A DNA stretch of 64,000 nt from Theristus sp. LFF4_11 (lineage: Eukaryota > Nematoda > Chromadorea > Monhysterida > Xyalidae), in the NCBI GenBank assembly GCA_030248135.1, contig JASANC010000829.1:82535-146534 (forward strand), read 5' to 3'. The position numbers were made by a program, and so were the translations under genes. The notes below the pieces were generated by a model. That model was given only the letters and a program-made list of their open reading frames with translations, searched no databases and was not told the origin of the DNA. Numbering within the stretch: position 1 is the stretch's first letter; every line of letters starts with the position of its first letter. Of the stretch, positions 24,601-35,400 are shown in pieces.

Positions 24601-25649
24601 GAGATCGAAGTGCTTTAAAAAATAACGTTTTTGATCACCCTGTAGTTTGAATGTACATGTCATGACATGTGAGTGTGAGCTGTCATTTTTTGTTTTGAAC
24701 ATTGCAGTTACATTGATGTTCAACGAACGACTGGTACGGTTCCGTGGCGTGCGCGTATTGTGTCCGATGATCATCAAGTGTTGGAATGGGAATTGGAGAG
24801 TCGCTACGGTTTGTGCCGTTTGGGTTTTTTTATGTTTTTTAAGCTGTTACCAACAAAGTATCTATCCCTTTCCCTCATGCAGTTCTATTGCGAATTGAAT
24901 TTCCATTGCGTCACAGCTTATCCATTGCGAAATTCGGTTTCTGGCATTTGGACAAAAACGATCACGATCAGCGAAGCGACATCAAGCAGCTTTCAACTGC
25001 CGTTGCCAACGACGTTCGCGCTCGATCGGTGCTCCGTGTATATGGAAAACATCACAACAACACCGACACCGGCACCAACAAGCACAACACCAACACTTGC
25101 ACCAACAAGCACAACACCAACACTTGTTGAACCACCCACAACAGTAGCAACAACGCAAACCCCAACAACAACACCACCAACAACAAGCACAACGCCAGCC
25201 TCTGTGCAACCAACCACAATACTAGCCCCAACAACTACACCAGCCCCAACGACAGCACCACAAACTTGTCTTGTTGGTAAGTACATGTAATTGCGTTGAT
25301 GTCTATCAAGCATCCAGATGGCACTTTGTTCAATCGTTGGTTCATTCTAAGTGACTTGACTTCACACAGCGAATCCGTGCGATCTGATGGAAGTGACGCA
25401 CACCTTGGCTGGCAGCCTTTTCGTCGGTGTTTGCGGCCAGCACGGCAGCTGCGTGACGACTTCAAGTAACGTTGCCTGTTCATTCAGATTGTAGAGTTGT
25501 TACAACACGCCAAATATCCTTTTTATATAAATATAATATAATTTTTTAAAATATTTTCTGCCAACTTTGAAGACGGTTTCACTTGCACGTGTGATAGCGG
25601 CTACGAGGGTGTGCTGTGCGATACGAAAACCGGATGCGAGACGCAATGA
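21630..25649 (+). CDS. Secreted Apple/PAN-like, mucin-repeat, EGF protein
   Basis: Function unknown; probably extracellular and O-glycosylated. Exons supported: 21630 to about 21920 (signal peptide MEISVVLLLVCGAGVLSGSA, then a Cys pattern HCALICAHRQDCESARFN like an Apple/PAN domain), 22020-22158, about 22591-22715 (second Apple-like segment, CVYECASSSSCGAAAFD), 22838-23592 (45-bp tandem repeat coding for EVTTVATTTTIPPLS), 23821-23983, 24063-24166, 24235-24505, 24708-24808, 24917-25276 (ending in a Thr/Pro stalk), 25370-25465 and 25573-25649. The last two form an EGF-like domain (VCGQHGSC, FTCTCDSGYEGVLC), stop TGA 25647-25649. Between mucin repeat and stalk lie two copies of a ~115-residue module: QFIFYEPRLLKYIDV in the first matches QFHFNEPVLVKYIDV in the second, and IFRIDTCAAYE matches TFALDRCSVYM. 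The first three exon joins are uncertain; one may use a GC donor. Confidence 0.75.
22970..23572 (+). repeat. Coding 45-bp minisatellite, about 13 units
   Basis: Tandem 45-bp units encode EVTTVATTTTIPPLS with almost no amino-acid change. The exceptions are one ILPLSELTT unit and the degenerate ends. The units fall into two synonymous classes, GTCACCACT and GTGACGACT, at the Val-Thr-Thr codons, arranged irregularly along the array. Confidence 0.95.
24512..24644. mobile_element. Short mariner-like MITE (TA-flanked)
   Basis: Ends TACAGGGTGATCAAAA and TTTTGATCACCCTGTA are near-perfect inverted repeats bounded by TA, as expected for Tc1/mariner insertions. About 133 bases. It sits seven bases after the splice donor (24506) of the apple/EGF gene. 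Confidence 0.8.
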
Positions 25650-25912
25650 TCTGTTGAGCAGATGAGTTGAACGCAAAATTTTGTGTCCCAATGAAATTTC
25701 AGCAAAAGAATACTTTTTATGGAATTGTATGTGCTATGCTGTTATTGGACCCGAACCGTTACGATTCTGTCAGTAAACGCGCTGTTTTGTTTCTGTGCAT
25801 ATGTTTAGATGAAAACGGGGTCTTGTATCAATGCTATCAATGAAATAGCTTTCAGCTGGGGCTGGGGTTAACGATTATGTAATATGATTATGTATTTATA
25901 AATACTATGATA

Positions 25913-27013
25913 TACAGAGTGAGCCAAAAAAAAGGTTCCAATTCTAAAATGCTCTCACTGGTTTGTGCTAAGCTGTTTCGAGCTGAAAATGGGAACACTA
26001 TTAGAAACATTTGGAGGTTTTTCTGACCAAATTTTTGTTATGGTATGTTGCCTCTATCACTCACTACAGAAGAATATCTGGAAAACATGAAAAATCGACA
26101 AATGTTGTGAAATGCAGAGGGTTGATTCAGCTGTAACAAAGGGACCTCGTGTTTTAAAATTTGGAACACTTGTTAGAACACTTTGGGAGTTTTTTGTGAT
26201 CAAAAAATTTTTTTGGCTTACACGTAAGTTCATTTTTACAGTGTAATTTTCAAAAAATAGCAATTTTTAACAAAAAAACACTGTTCATCCATAATCTCAC
26301 TGTTTATCATTGCTCATAAACGATCTTCCGAACTGATGTATCGTCACGCGGTGTCAAATTGAATCTTTTACGAAATTTGCCGAACCACTGTGGAAAAGTT
26401 ATTCGCATGTTCCCACCAATTGGCAGACCAGACTCGCTGCTCTGCCGTCCACTTAACCATGATGCAGCAACGACTGAAAATGGAAGTGCATCTCTCACTG
26501 CAGAAAAACAACCAGTCTGCTATGGTAAAAATATCAGAGTGGCAAATTTTGTGTATTGAAAAAGGAAAAAAAACAATTTGGATTTGAAAAGATAAATTCG
26601 CATCTGTTCTGAGCAGAACCGCTTACGCACACTCAGACTTGAAGTGAAACATTGGAGTGATAAAAAACTGTTCAAATGCAACTCAGCATTCGGCATTTCT
26701 AAGCTGCTTTAAACTCATATTACTTTTTTCATCTTTTTTTGTGTTGTGAACATTCCGGCTGTCACTAACGTTCATTCTTTTGATCTTTGTTACAGTTAAA
26801 TCAACCCTCTGCATTTTACAACATTTGTCGATTTTTCATATTTTCCGGATTTTTTGCTGTAGTGAGTGATAGGGGCAAGATACCATGACAAAAATTTGGT
26901 CAGAAAAACCTCCAAATGTTTTCTAATAGTGTTCTAATTTTCAGCTGGAAACAACTCAGCACAAACCAGTGAGAGCATTTTAGAATTGGAACCTTTTTTT
27001 GGCTCACCCTGTA
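25913..27013. mobile_element. Mariner-like element with long terminal inverted repeats
   Basis: Ends TACAGAGTGAGCCAAAAAAA and TTTTTTTGGCTCACCCTGTA are inverted and TA-bounded. Similarity of the arms extends inward for roughly 250 bases (CCAAATGTTT, GACCAAATTTTTGT, TCACTCACTAC motifs mirrored). The centre carries a transposase remnant on the minus strand. The terminal motif is shared with the short MITE at 24512-24644. Confidence 0.75.
26307..26460 (-). pseudogene. Mariner-type transposase N-terminal remnant
   Basis: Reading leftward from 26460, MVKWTAEQRVWSANWWEHAN resembles the helix-turn-helix start of mariner-family transposases of the DUF4817 type. The match then continues in another frame as FRKRFNLTPRDD-like sequence. 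An intervening frameshift and stop, and the absence of a DDE domain, show it is dead. Confidence 0.55.
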
Positions 27014-27099
27014 TTATGCATTGTGGCTGGAAAAACACGTGAAAAACACAGTGAGCACACACACGGTATGCAATTCACTGTTTACGTAACTCCATAACA

Positions 27100-27245
27100 T
27101 ATCCAACTTAACAGATTGGTTGGTGATCACGTGATGCGCGCATTCTGTCCGAACCAAACTCCGCTTCCACAGCTATCCATTCACAGAACGCATGCATCAA
27201 CCAATCAGCTAGTTGCCCAGGCCATCATCCGTCGGAGCAATCCCG
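27100..27245. repeat. AGCTGATTGGTT hairpin element (copy 1)
   Basis: GATTGGTTGGTGATCACG on the left and CATCAACCAATCAGCTAG on the right form inverted arms around about 100 bases with GCATTCTGT / ACAGAACGCATGC mirrored inside. Same family as 35613-35780 and others. Confidence 0.55.
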
Positions 27246-27249
27246 TCAT

Positions 27250-27690
27250 ATTCCAGAAACGGGCGGAGCAGGCGTGCAGGCCCAAACCAAAAATCAAATA
27301 ATTGTCATTGAAAACATGACGATTTAGGAATGAATCATTAAATCGTTGCTTTCTCAATGCATAAGTACGATAAGTTCAGTTCTTTCTCGTTCTTCAGTTT
27401 CTTACTAAATTCAGCTCAGCATCAATGATCGGTCAGCCAATCAGTCAACCGAACTTGTCCATGAACTAAACAAAGATGTTCTTGTTTGTTATTCGTCGAG
27501 GATAGTCAGTCAGCGATTAAAAAATTTTAACCAAAAGAAAACTCAAATTCCAAAAAACCAACATCGAATAAAGCTGCGGTGAAAAAGAAATCTGACTTTG
27601 ACCATTGATCAAACGACGACGATGACTCTTCAAACTGCTGAAACCAAACAGTTGCACTGAACATTAGTTAAATTGATGAACTAACTACAG
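27250..27690. other. Non-coding gap between transposable elements
   Basis: AT-rich, no open coding region or clear repeat boundary seen. Confidence 0.3.
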
Positions 27691-29375
27691 CTGATTGGCT
27701 GATGCGTGACCCTGATCAGGTTCAAAGCGGGCCGTTCAAATTGCACTTTGCTTTTTTTTAATTTTTCAATTTTGAGTGTTTGTGTTGATGAATGTTTGGA
27801 TTTTTAATGAACAAAACTTGTTTGTGATTCATGAAATGCAGAAAAATTAAAAAAAGTAAGTTTTGAGGCGACTTTTTTCCAGAAAAAAGAACGATGGCGA
27901 CGGTGGTGCGCTTTCGACGCTCGAAAAATAAATATTCGTTTGAAAACCATAGTTGTTCTAGGGGGGGGGGCTGGGGGGGCCGGCCCCCCCCCCAAAAAAA
28001 TTTCGAATCTATCTCTATCAAACAGGTTTTTTCGGCTCAGCTATTATCTATCTAAAAAAATTTCTCAGCCAGCTATCTATCTGAAAATTTTTGTCTTCGA
28101 AGACATAAAATGAGTCAATTTCTGACCAAAATTGACCATTTTTGCTCGTAATTCTTGAAAATTTCGCTAATTTTAGGTAAAATACGCGTTTATACTTGAT
28201 TTTTAGTGTATTTTTAGCATTATTTTGCTGTTTTTATAGCTTTTTAGCGTTTTAGCTATCTATCTATCAAATTTCAAAATTTTGACCGGCCCCCCCCCAA
28301 AGTCACATGGCCCCCCCCGCGGCCCCCCCTCCAAAATTTTCCAGCTATCTACCGTATTACCTCTAATAAACCCCCATGGGGGTTTATTTCTTCAGCGACT
28401 TCTGGGGGTGGGGGTTTATTTTTGGGGGGGGGGTTTATTTTTGGGGGGGGGGGGTTTATTTGGAAACCATTTTTAGAGGTGGGCAAAATGGCAAAAATAG
28501 CTTCCATGGCAAGAAGGAAGTCGCAGAAACTTCTACTCTACATAGAAATTTCCTTTTACAACAGCCTTTTGTAACGAAATTACCATTAACTCATTCATTT
28601 GGGGCCTTTGGTAGCACAATTTCATCATTTTCACTGCAACCAGCCACTGAATTCATTGTTTATGTGTATGTTTTTCTGGGTATGTGTTTCAAACAGGTTT
28701 CCAATAATCCCCCATGGGGGATTATTTTTGGGGGGGGATTATTTGGAAACTTGCCGAGGGGGTGGGGGTTTATTTTTGGGGGGGGGTTTAATTTTGGGGG
28801 GGGGTTTAATAGAGGTAATACGGTATCTATCTAGAAAATTTGCTCCAGCTATCTATATCGGCCCCCCCCCAACCCCTCGGCTCTGGAACAACTATGTTGA
28901 AAACAGATTGCTTTTCAGATTTCCCCCATAAAATAATTCATCAGAAGAAAAATTTTCAATTAAAAATCAAAAACACAACAACATTTTTGGTTGTCGTCGT
29001 TTCCATCGTCGTCGTTCTTCTTCAGAAAATGAATTTGTGCTTTTGGAAACAGCTTCTTTTAGTTTTTTGCATCTTTGAACTGTTTACAGACAATTTGTTT
29101 CAATTAAAATAGAGAAAAGTGGTTTTCATGGCCAAATTTTAATTTACATTTGTCACCCGTCGTCGTCGTTCTTTTTTTCTGAAAAATGCGCCTTAAAATG
29201 TGTTTTTTTGATTTTTTTGTGCATTTCATAAATTACAAACAAGTTTTGTCCATTAAAAATCTAACATTCATCAACACAAACATTCAAAAATTAAAAGAAT
29301 TAAGAAGGCAAAGTGCAACATTTGAACGGTCCGCGTTTGAACCTGATCAGGGTCGACCAGCCAATCAGTTAATGC
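27690..29375. mobile_element. Large foldback element with G/C homopolymer runs
   Basis: The outer arms are inverted copies: CTGATTGGCTGATGCGTGAC then CCTGATCAGGTTCAAA near 27695-27725, mirrored at about 29335-29375. The mirrored TGTTGATGAATGTT and ACAAAACTTGTTTGT motifs extend the match for over 200 bases. Further in, AACCATAGTTGTTC and poly-G are mirrored by poly-C and GAACAACTATGTTG near 28890. The centre is rich in GCTATCTATCT motifs and holds another element at 28350-28825. No target duplication identified. Confidence 0.65.
28350..28825. mobile_element. TACCGTATTACCTC-ended MITE nested in the foldback
   Basis: TACCGTATTACCTCTA at the left and TAGAGGTAATACGGTA at the right are exact inverted repeats with TA ends. 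Inside are mirrored AATAAACCCCC and GGGGGTTTA blocks with repeated poly-G plus TTTATTT. The TACCGTA terminus is shared with the MITEs at 52254-52519 and 53608-53880. Confidence 0.7.
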
Positions 29376-30141
29376 CCCAAATTATCCAAATTCCATGCGC
29401 GTTTGATTATCAATTTATCTGTTTTTGATGTTCCGTTCCCCGAAATTGGGACTTGCTCCGACTCTGATGAAATTTAGCAAGCCTCCTCCGACCGGGCGGG
29501 CCTCGACCGCCTACCGTTTTACCTTCTGGAAAAAAAGAAGACCGAAACAAGCAGTGCAGCTACAGTAAAATAATCGTAAACCATTTCATGGCATAAATTC
29601 GCAGCAGATGTTTGCAGTGGATCACACGCGGCGTTAATGTCTCACATTAATTGATTTCGGGTTCCAAAAAACTTCCACATGAACGAACTGCAAGAAAAAA
29701 TAAAACAAGCAGATCAAGAAAATCCTGAAATGACGTTTTTTCGAATTTCGATTCGATTCGAAAGAAAATTTGTGTTTGTTTTCTCCTTGTTGCAGCCAGA
29801 GAATTTTTTTTGCACTCGGGAACAGGGTCTTGTCCAGTTATGGGCTAGTTTGAGGCCGGTTACGATTTGAAATTGAAGTCGAAGACAAAACTAGGAAAGA
29901 AGAGGAAGCGTACGTCGACGAACGTGACGTCGTCCGTCAGGTATAAAAAAACCGGGCCTTCAGAGAAAATTAATTGTTGACAATTGAGATGAGCTGCGAC
30001 GAAATTCCAAATATTTTTGCAAACGGTAAATCCAACTCTAACATCAAGACACTCAGACTACCTGCAAGCTGCAACGTTTGATTAAAAAAATTGACTGCAG
30101 ACGCGAGTTTCGCGAAACGTAAAGTTTGGTACCTCCAGTCA
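29376..30141. other. Spacer between transposable elements
   Basis: No gene recognised. Short open stretches are not supported by homology. AT-rich with a GTACGTCGACGAACGTGACG patch near 29910. Confidence 0.3.
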
Positions 30142-32142
30142 CCAGTGTCACGTCGGTTCGCTCCCGCGTTGGCTAGCTCCCGCCCGCACGTGAGTTAACC
30201 AATGGTGGTCAGCTCCCGCGCGGGAGAGAAGAACCGGCGGTTAGCTCCCGCAGCTGATGGTGTACTCCCGCCTGCATTATTTCTAACTGGAGCGGACTGC
30301 AGGCTGTCATTTGCCAACGTGTGTTCGTCGAAGCCGACACACGCTGGGGAATGGCGAACGGGAGACTGGCAAATTTCGGGTTCTCACTTCTCATGACAAC
30401 CGAGATCGAACGGGTGCTGCGTGACTGCCAATCAAGTGCACTCGGTGGCCACTGCGGTGTCGCTAAAGGCGCGTTTAGCAATTAGTTTTTCTCAGGTGCG
30501 CACGGAACGCACGTCATTCTGAATGCGGGGCGCAAAACAGTCGTTCCGCTTACGCCAACGCCACACGACAAAACTTAAAACTGCGCACCGCATTTAACGT
30601 TGGTCTTGCGGCCTGGGACGACAACAACAACAACATGCGAGCACAATAATGTGCACACCATGGACCGTTCTCCATTCACCTGTTTTTTTCCACGTCTCTC
30701 CTCAGCCTGTTTCTTTTCCGCTTCCTTTTCATCCTTCCCCCACCCTTTTCTCCTTTTCCTCTTATGGGTCTCGCTCGGTGCTGTCGCCTGGCATCCCTGA
30801 ATCGGCACGACTAGGGTTAGGGAAAAAAAATCCGGATTTTTTTTAAATTAAAAAAAAATTAAAAAAATTTTTTTTTACAAGTTGGGGGGGGTTCGAGGCG
30901 CGCAGCTGAGTTCATCTAGACTATTTTCAGAACGATCCGGAAAACTATAAGAGCGAAAATCGTGTTTTATTGAAATTATGTCCATTTCATAGAGGGAAAG
31001 TTGATTGGAAAACAGGACAATTTTCGAGGTATTAATATTGAACCGTTCTTAGTTGATTTTTTTTTGAAATTACAAAATTTGACTGTGTTCAAAAATTCCT
31101 GTTTGCTGTAGCTAGGGCCGGGCCCCCCCCTGCTATGCTATCTGCCACATGGCGAGAGCCCACTCTTCAAATCATCGTATCGAAAACACGTACCATGATT
31201 TCGCGATCACGTTGCGGGCAACTGACAGACGCAAGTCTAACACGTTAGTTTAGCTCAGAACGCAAGTTTTAACATGTGGCCATGTTATCGGGTATCTGAA
31301 AAACGGTCGTGTGATGTGGTATTAACCAACATCTCCGCTCCAATTGTTTAACAATATATCGCACAACTCCATTGTAGACCTATAACATACGCCAATCAAC
31401 AAAATATCATGTTCATCTCATGGCCTACCGACTGAAAAAACATGTTCTAAGTTGCAAGAAAACGATTTCTGAAACGATATTTCAATTCAGTTAAGTCATT
31501 TCAACGCTAAAAATTGACTCTAGAAGTCATCCAAATCGAAAAACATGGAGTACGTCGGTCAAAATGACCAAATAATGACATGTACGAGCACACAAAGAAG
31601 TTGGGAAGAAAATTTGGTTTGAACTTTCAAAAAATTATGCCATAAATCGAATTTTCAGAGCAAAGTAGAAGAAAAATTTTTCAAATTTTTTTTTTAAGTT
31701 TGAAAAAAAAATCCAAATTTAAAAAAAAACAAAAATTTTTTTTTCAAAGCCCCTAACCCTAGGCACGACGCCAGCACGCACGTCGAGTATAGTGCTCGAA
31801 CACCAAGCTACCGTGCAGCTGTGTGACAAAATAGGAATGTTGACACAGGCGCAATCATATGCTTCGTATTCGGCGCTGTATCGGTGATTCTTGCGGTCGT
31901 GTCATATACGGTGATATATCGGTGATTCTTGCGGTCGTGTCATATACGGTGTCATATCTTCGTCGAACACGTTAGGCAAATGACAGCCTGCAGTCCGCTC
32001 TAGTTAGAAATATCGCAGGCGGGAGTACACCATCAGCTGCGCGAGCTAACCGCCGGTTCTTATCCCCGCGCGGGAGTGGTTAACAGTGGTTAATTCCCGC
32101 GCGGGAGCTAGCCAACGTGGGAGCTAACCGACGTGACACCGG
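30142..32142. mobile_element. ~2-kb element with ~190-bp GC-rich inverted ends
   Basis: The left arm runs CCAGTGTCACGTCGGTT, repeated GCTCCCGC motifs, GATGGTGTACTCCCGCCTGC and GCGGACTGCAGGCTGTCA. The right arm is the same order inverted, ending near GTGACACCGG. The arms are GC-rich while the interior is AT-rich. An hAT MITE (30812-31761) is nested inside. No transposase seen; superfamily unknown. Confidence 0.7.
30812..31761. mobile_element. hAT-type MITE with exact 8-bp target duplication
   Basis: Terminal TAGGGTTAGGG and its inverse CCCTAACCCTA are flanked on both sides by GGCACGAC (30804-30811 and 31762-31769). An 8-bp duplication with these ends is the hAT signature. Internal sequence has poly-A/poly-T arms and no coding capacity. 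Nested in the element at 30142-32142. Confidence 0.85.
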
Positions 32143-32442
32143 AACCGGTGCGCGAACAAATAAAAAATGATTCTTGACCAAATGATTCTTGACCAAAACC
32201 AACCAAACCTTCACCAACCGAAACCATTGACAGTACCGATAACTCTCAATATGATTTCCAGTTTTTTTAGTTTTACGGTGTAAGTGAAATGGAAGAACTA
32301 ATCGTTTTCTCGATTCAGGATTGGATTCTCCTTCGTTTTTCAGCGGTTTCATGCAAAAAGCGGGAATAAAGATAAACGGAATCGCTGCTATAGTTTTGTC
32401 GACGTCGAGCCATTGTCATTTTCTTTCATTCACATTCACAAA

Positions 32443-35400
32443 ATGGAACAACCGCCACCACCGGAACAAGCAAACGACGACAGCTCAGCTGCGATGATGC
32501 ACGTGCAACAGGTCGAGGAGCAAGAAACGCCGTTGTCAACTGCGGCCGCCAACGAATTTCAAGCGATCGCAGCTTCAGCCGGCGGGCAAATGTCGCAGGA
32601 GCCAATCTTCGAGCAACTGCAACAAGCAGTGAGTGGTACAGTTTGGCTCAGTTCAATGCTGGCTGCATTGTTGGTGAAAATCACTCATTGTGAAACCAAA
32701 ACAAAGTATACAAATGTTGGTTTTACTTTATGGGCACTGTTTTGATGAAAATCAGCTTTCAATTGGTTGTTTCATTTGATTTGAAGGACTGTTCCATTTG
32801 CACACAAGTTCTACTATTCATTTATACCATAAGGCCCGTGATGTGAATGATTAAACGTGCTGAATTTCCTGAGGTTAAAATTTATTAACGGCCCTGAGCC
32901 CTCGCTTAATCTTATCAGGTGCCCGTTTTGGAGGCAGAACCCGATCCGCGAACTTTGCCGATGCCACCGCCGTGTTCGGTGGATGGAGACGCAGAAACAC
33001 ACCAGCAAACGATCAACATGACACCGATACACCAAGAAGAGCAGACATACCCGATGACCACGACGAAGGATTCTGTCAGTGGTGGAGACGACGACGACGA
33101 CGTGACGTATTTTTCGTTCGGAACTGGTTAGTTTCGATTCGGGTTGTCTTTGGGTCGTAGCCAATGTCTTGTTTTTTTGTAAGGAGGAGTCAATTTTTTC
33201 ATTGCGTGTTCTTGCGTTATTTTGCAAGTTGCACTGGTGCCCACGATGACATTTACTTTGAGTTTGAGCTTTTTCTAGTTTCCGGATTAGGTTTTTTATC
33301 GATCTGCTGAGTGGTCACTTCACTTTTTTGTCTAATGAATTGAGTTGTCATAATTGATTTTGTTTTTGTAATGTTTCAACAACACTTCACACTTGAGATT
33401 TCACTGAAAGCCAGCTACTCAGTGAAGATAACAATCTGAAAGAAGATTTCAGATCGATCGTTGTTCTTCGTAAAAAAATTCTTTTCGTTTTGTTCTCCAT
33501 GTGCACTTGTTCAGGTCAAATCGCAACAGCGTCCGGTCAGATATTCTACTGCCACGAACGATACGGTCTCTGTCAAATCGAGCACATTCAATTGCCGCAG
33601 CCGTACGAAGTTCGCGTGAAGCTTCGGCCGCTCTCGACGAAAGCACTGAGGGTGGACAACTTTCGGAGACTGGACTTCAGTGAATTCATTGAAATGGGCT
33701 TCACTGTTGGTCGGTTGGAGCGAGCAGTGTTTCATAAAATTGCAAACAGCGTTGCAACAAGGCTACGTCGATAAAATTGAGAAGCACCGAATTTCATCTT
33801 ATTTCAGTTTTTGTTCGCGAAACGCGAGTACTCTGATAAAAGTGTCGGAACAGCGTATAATACGATGACCGAATGTAGAATAATTATGTTGCTCGCTCAT
33901 GTACTGCTTTTTTGCAGAGCTAGATGTCGTCGGTGTCGTCGTGCACAATTCGTCCAGAACAAAACGAACAACGAACCGAGGCCAATTCGCGAAACACGTG
34001 GGCAGTAGAAAGTACACGATTCCTACAGGTGTTACAACTGAGCGGTGCACTATTGCTGTGTGATTCATTTTGTTGCGATTCTACAAGCGCTCTGAATGAA
34101 ATCACGGAGCATCATAGTTTCATGTTTTATCTGTTCTTTAACGTGGCGTGAGGGAACTGAAATTTTTGTGATTCATGAATTTATTCAGACGCACATAGGG
34201 TTGGCATGGTAAAAATACCGGTTTTTTTACCGGTAAAAAAGCACGTATTTATACGCGTTTTTTTACCAGGGCAAAAATTGGTGTCTTGAAAAAAACGTGA
34301 AAAATACCGTTTCTGTATTTTTCCGGTTTTTTTCGTATTTTTCCGGTTTTTTTCAATTTCGGACCCTGAGTTTTTATATCATTTTTGATGAGAAAATGAG
34401 AAAATCTGTGACCAAGAAAAATATGATGACGAAATTGACACTGATGTTTTGAAAGAACTGTTAAGCGAGGTGCAAGAATCGGCTGGAGCTGCCGAGCTCA
34501 GCTGAAAATTTCAAAAATTCCAAATGTCGCTCAAAATTGTCTTTCTTACACAATTCTTTTTGTTTTCTTTTTGATCTGAATTCAAATTCAAGATTCTAAA
34601 TCTAAATTCGGTTTAATTGCGTTATTGCAGCAAATTGTGTTCGTCTATTGTGACCAAAGACTGTCCGGTTAAAACGCTGTGGTTTTTCCTGTGTAATTGG
34701 TGGAATATTAACGATTGAGCAAAAGATAATGTTCGATTTATTGCTGACCTTTTGGGTTTTCAAGCCCAAACATATTTTATTTTCTTCGTTGGTGCACGAT
34801 ATTTTGAACAAAGCATTCTGAAAGCTGTTTTCACAAATCCTGGTTCAAGTTCAAAGTCGGCTGCGAAAAATATGGGGGTTTTACAACTTTTTGGCTTTCG
34901 TTTTTTTCCGGTAAAATTACCGTAATTTTACCGGTAATAATACAGGTTTTTTTACCACGATTTGAAAAAAACGGTATTTTGCCAACCCTAGACGCACAGT
35001 AGTGTGGCACTATTGAACTGCTAAGTTTTACAAAACTGACCCCTGGTTAGTTGAGTTCGCTCAGCTGATTGGCCAAATCAGTGTCGTAAAATAGCCAATC
35101 CAGTGTGGTCTGGTGTTAAATGTTCAACTTCACATAAGGCGAAGTTTAGCAATTAGTTTTTTGTGCGTACGCACGGACACGACACGTGAAAAATGGCCAC
35201 GCGATTTAGAAATCGTGTCGTGTGTGCTATCTTAATGCATTACGGACACGATTAGTTTGCGCACGGGATTTAGAACGACGTTTGTGCGTACGGACAAAAA
35301 ACTAAATGGTGTTTCCGCCTATAGAAGTTGTCTGATAACGTGCACAATATTCTGTTTTTCATTTTATGATTGTTTTTAGCAGCAGCATCGAACGCTGCAA

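Noticed and set aside
30815..30825. Telomere-like TTAGGG sequence
   Set aside because: Only a single TAGGGTTAGGG motif at each inverted end of an hAT MITE with an exact 8-bp duplication; no tandem telomeric array.
34602..34811. Residual hAT transposase within the 34196-34990 element
   Set aside because: Open stretches are short, interrupted and show no recognisable hAT motif.
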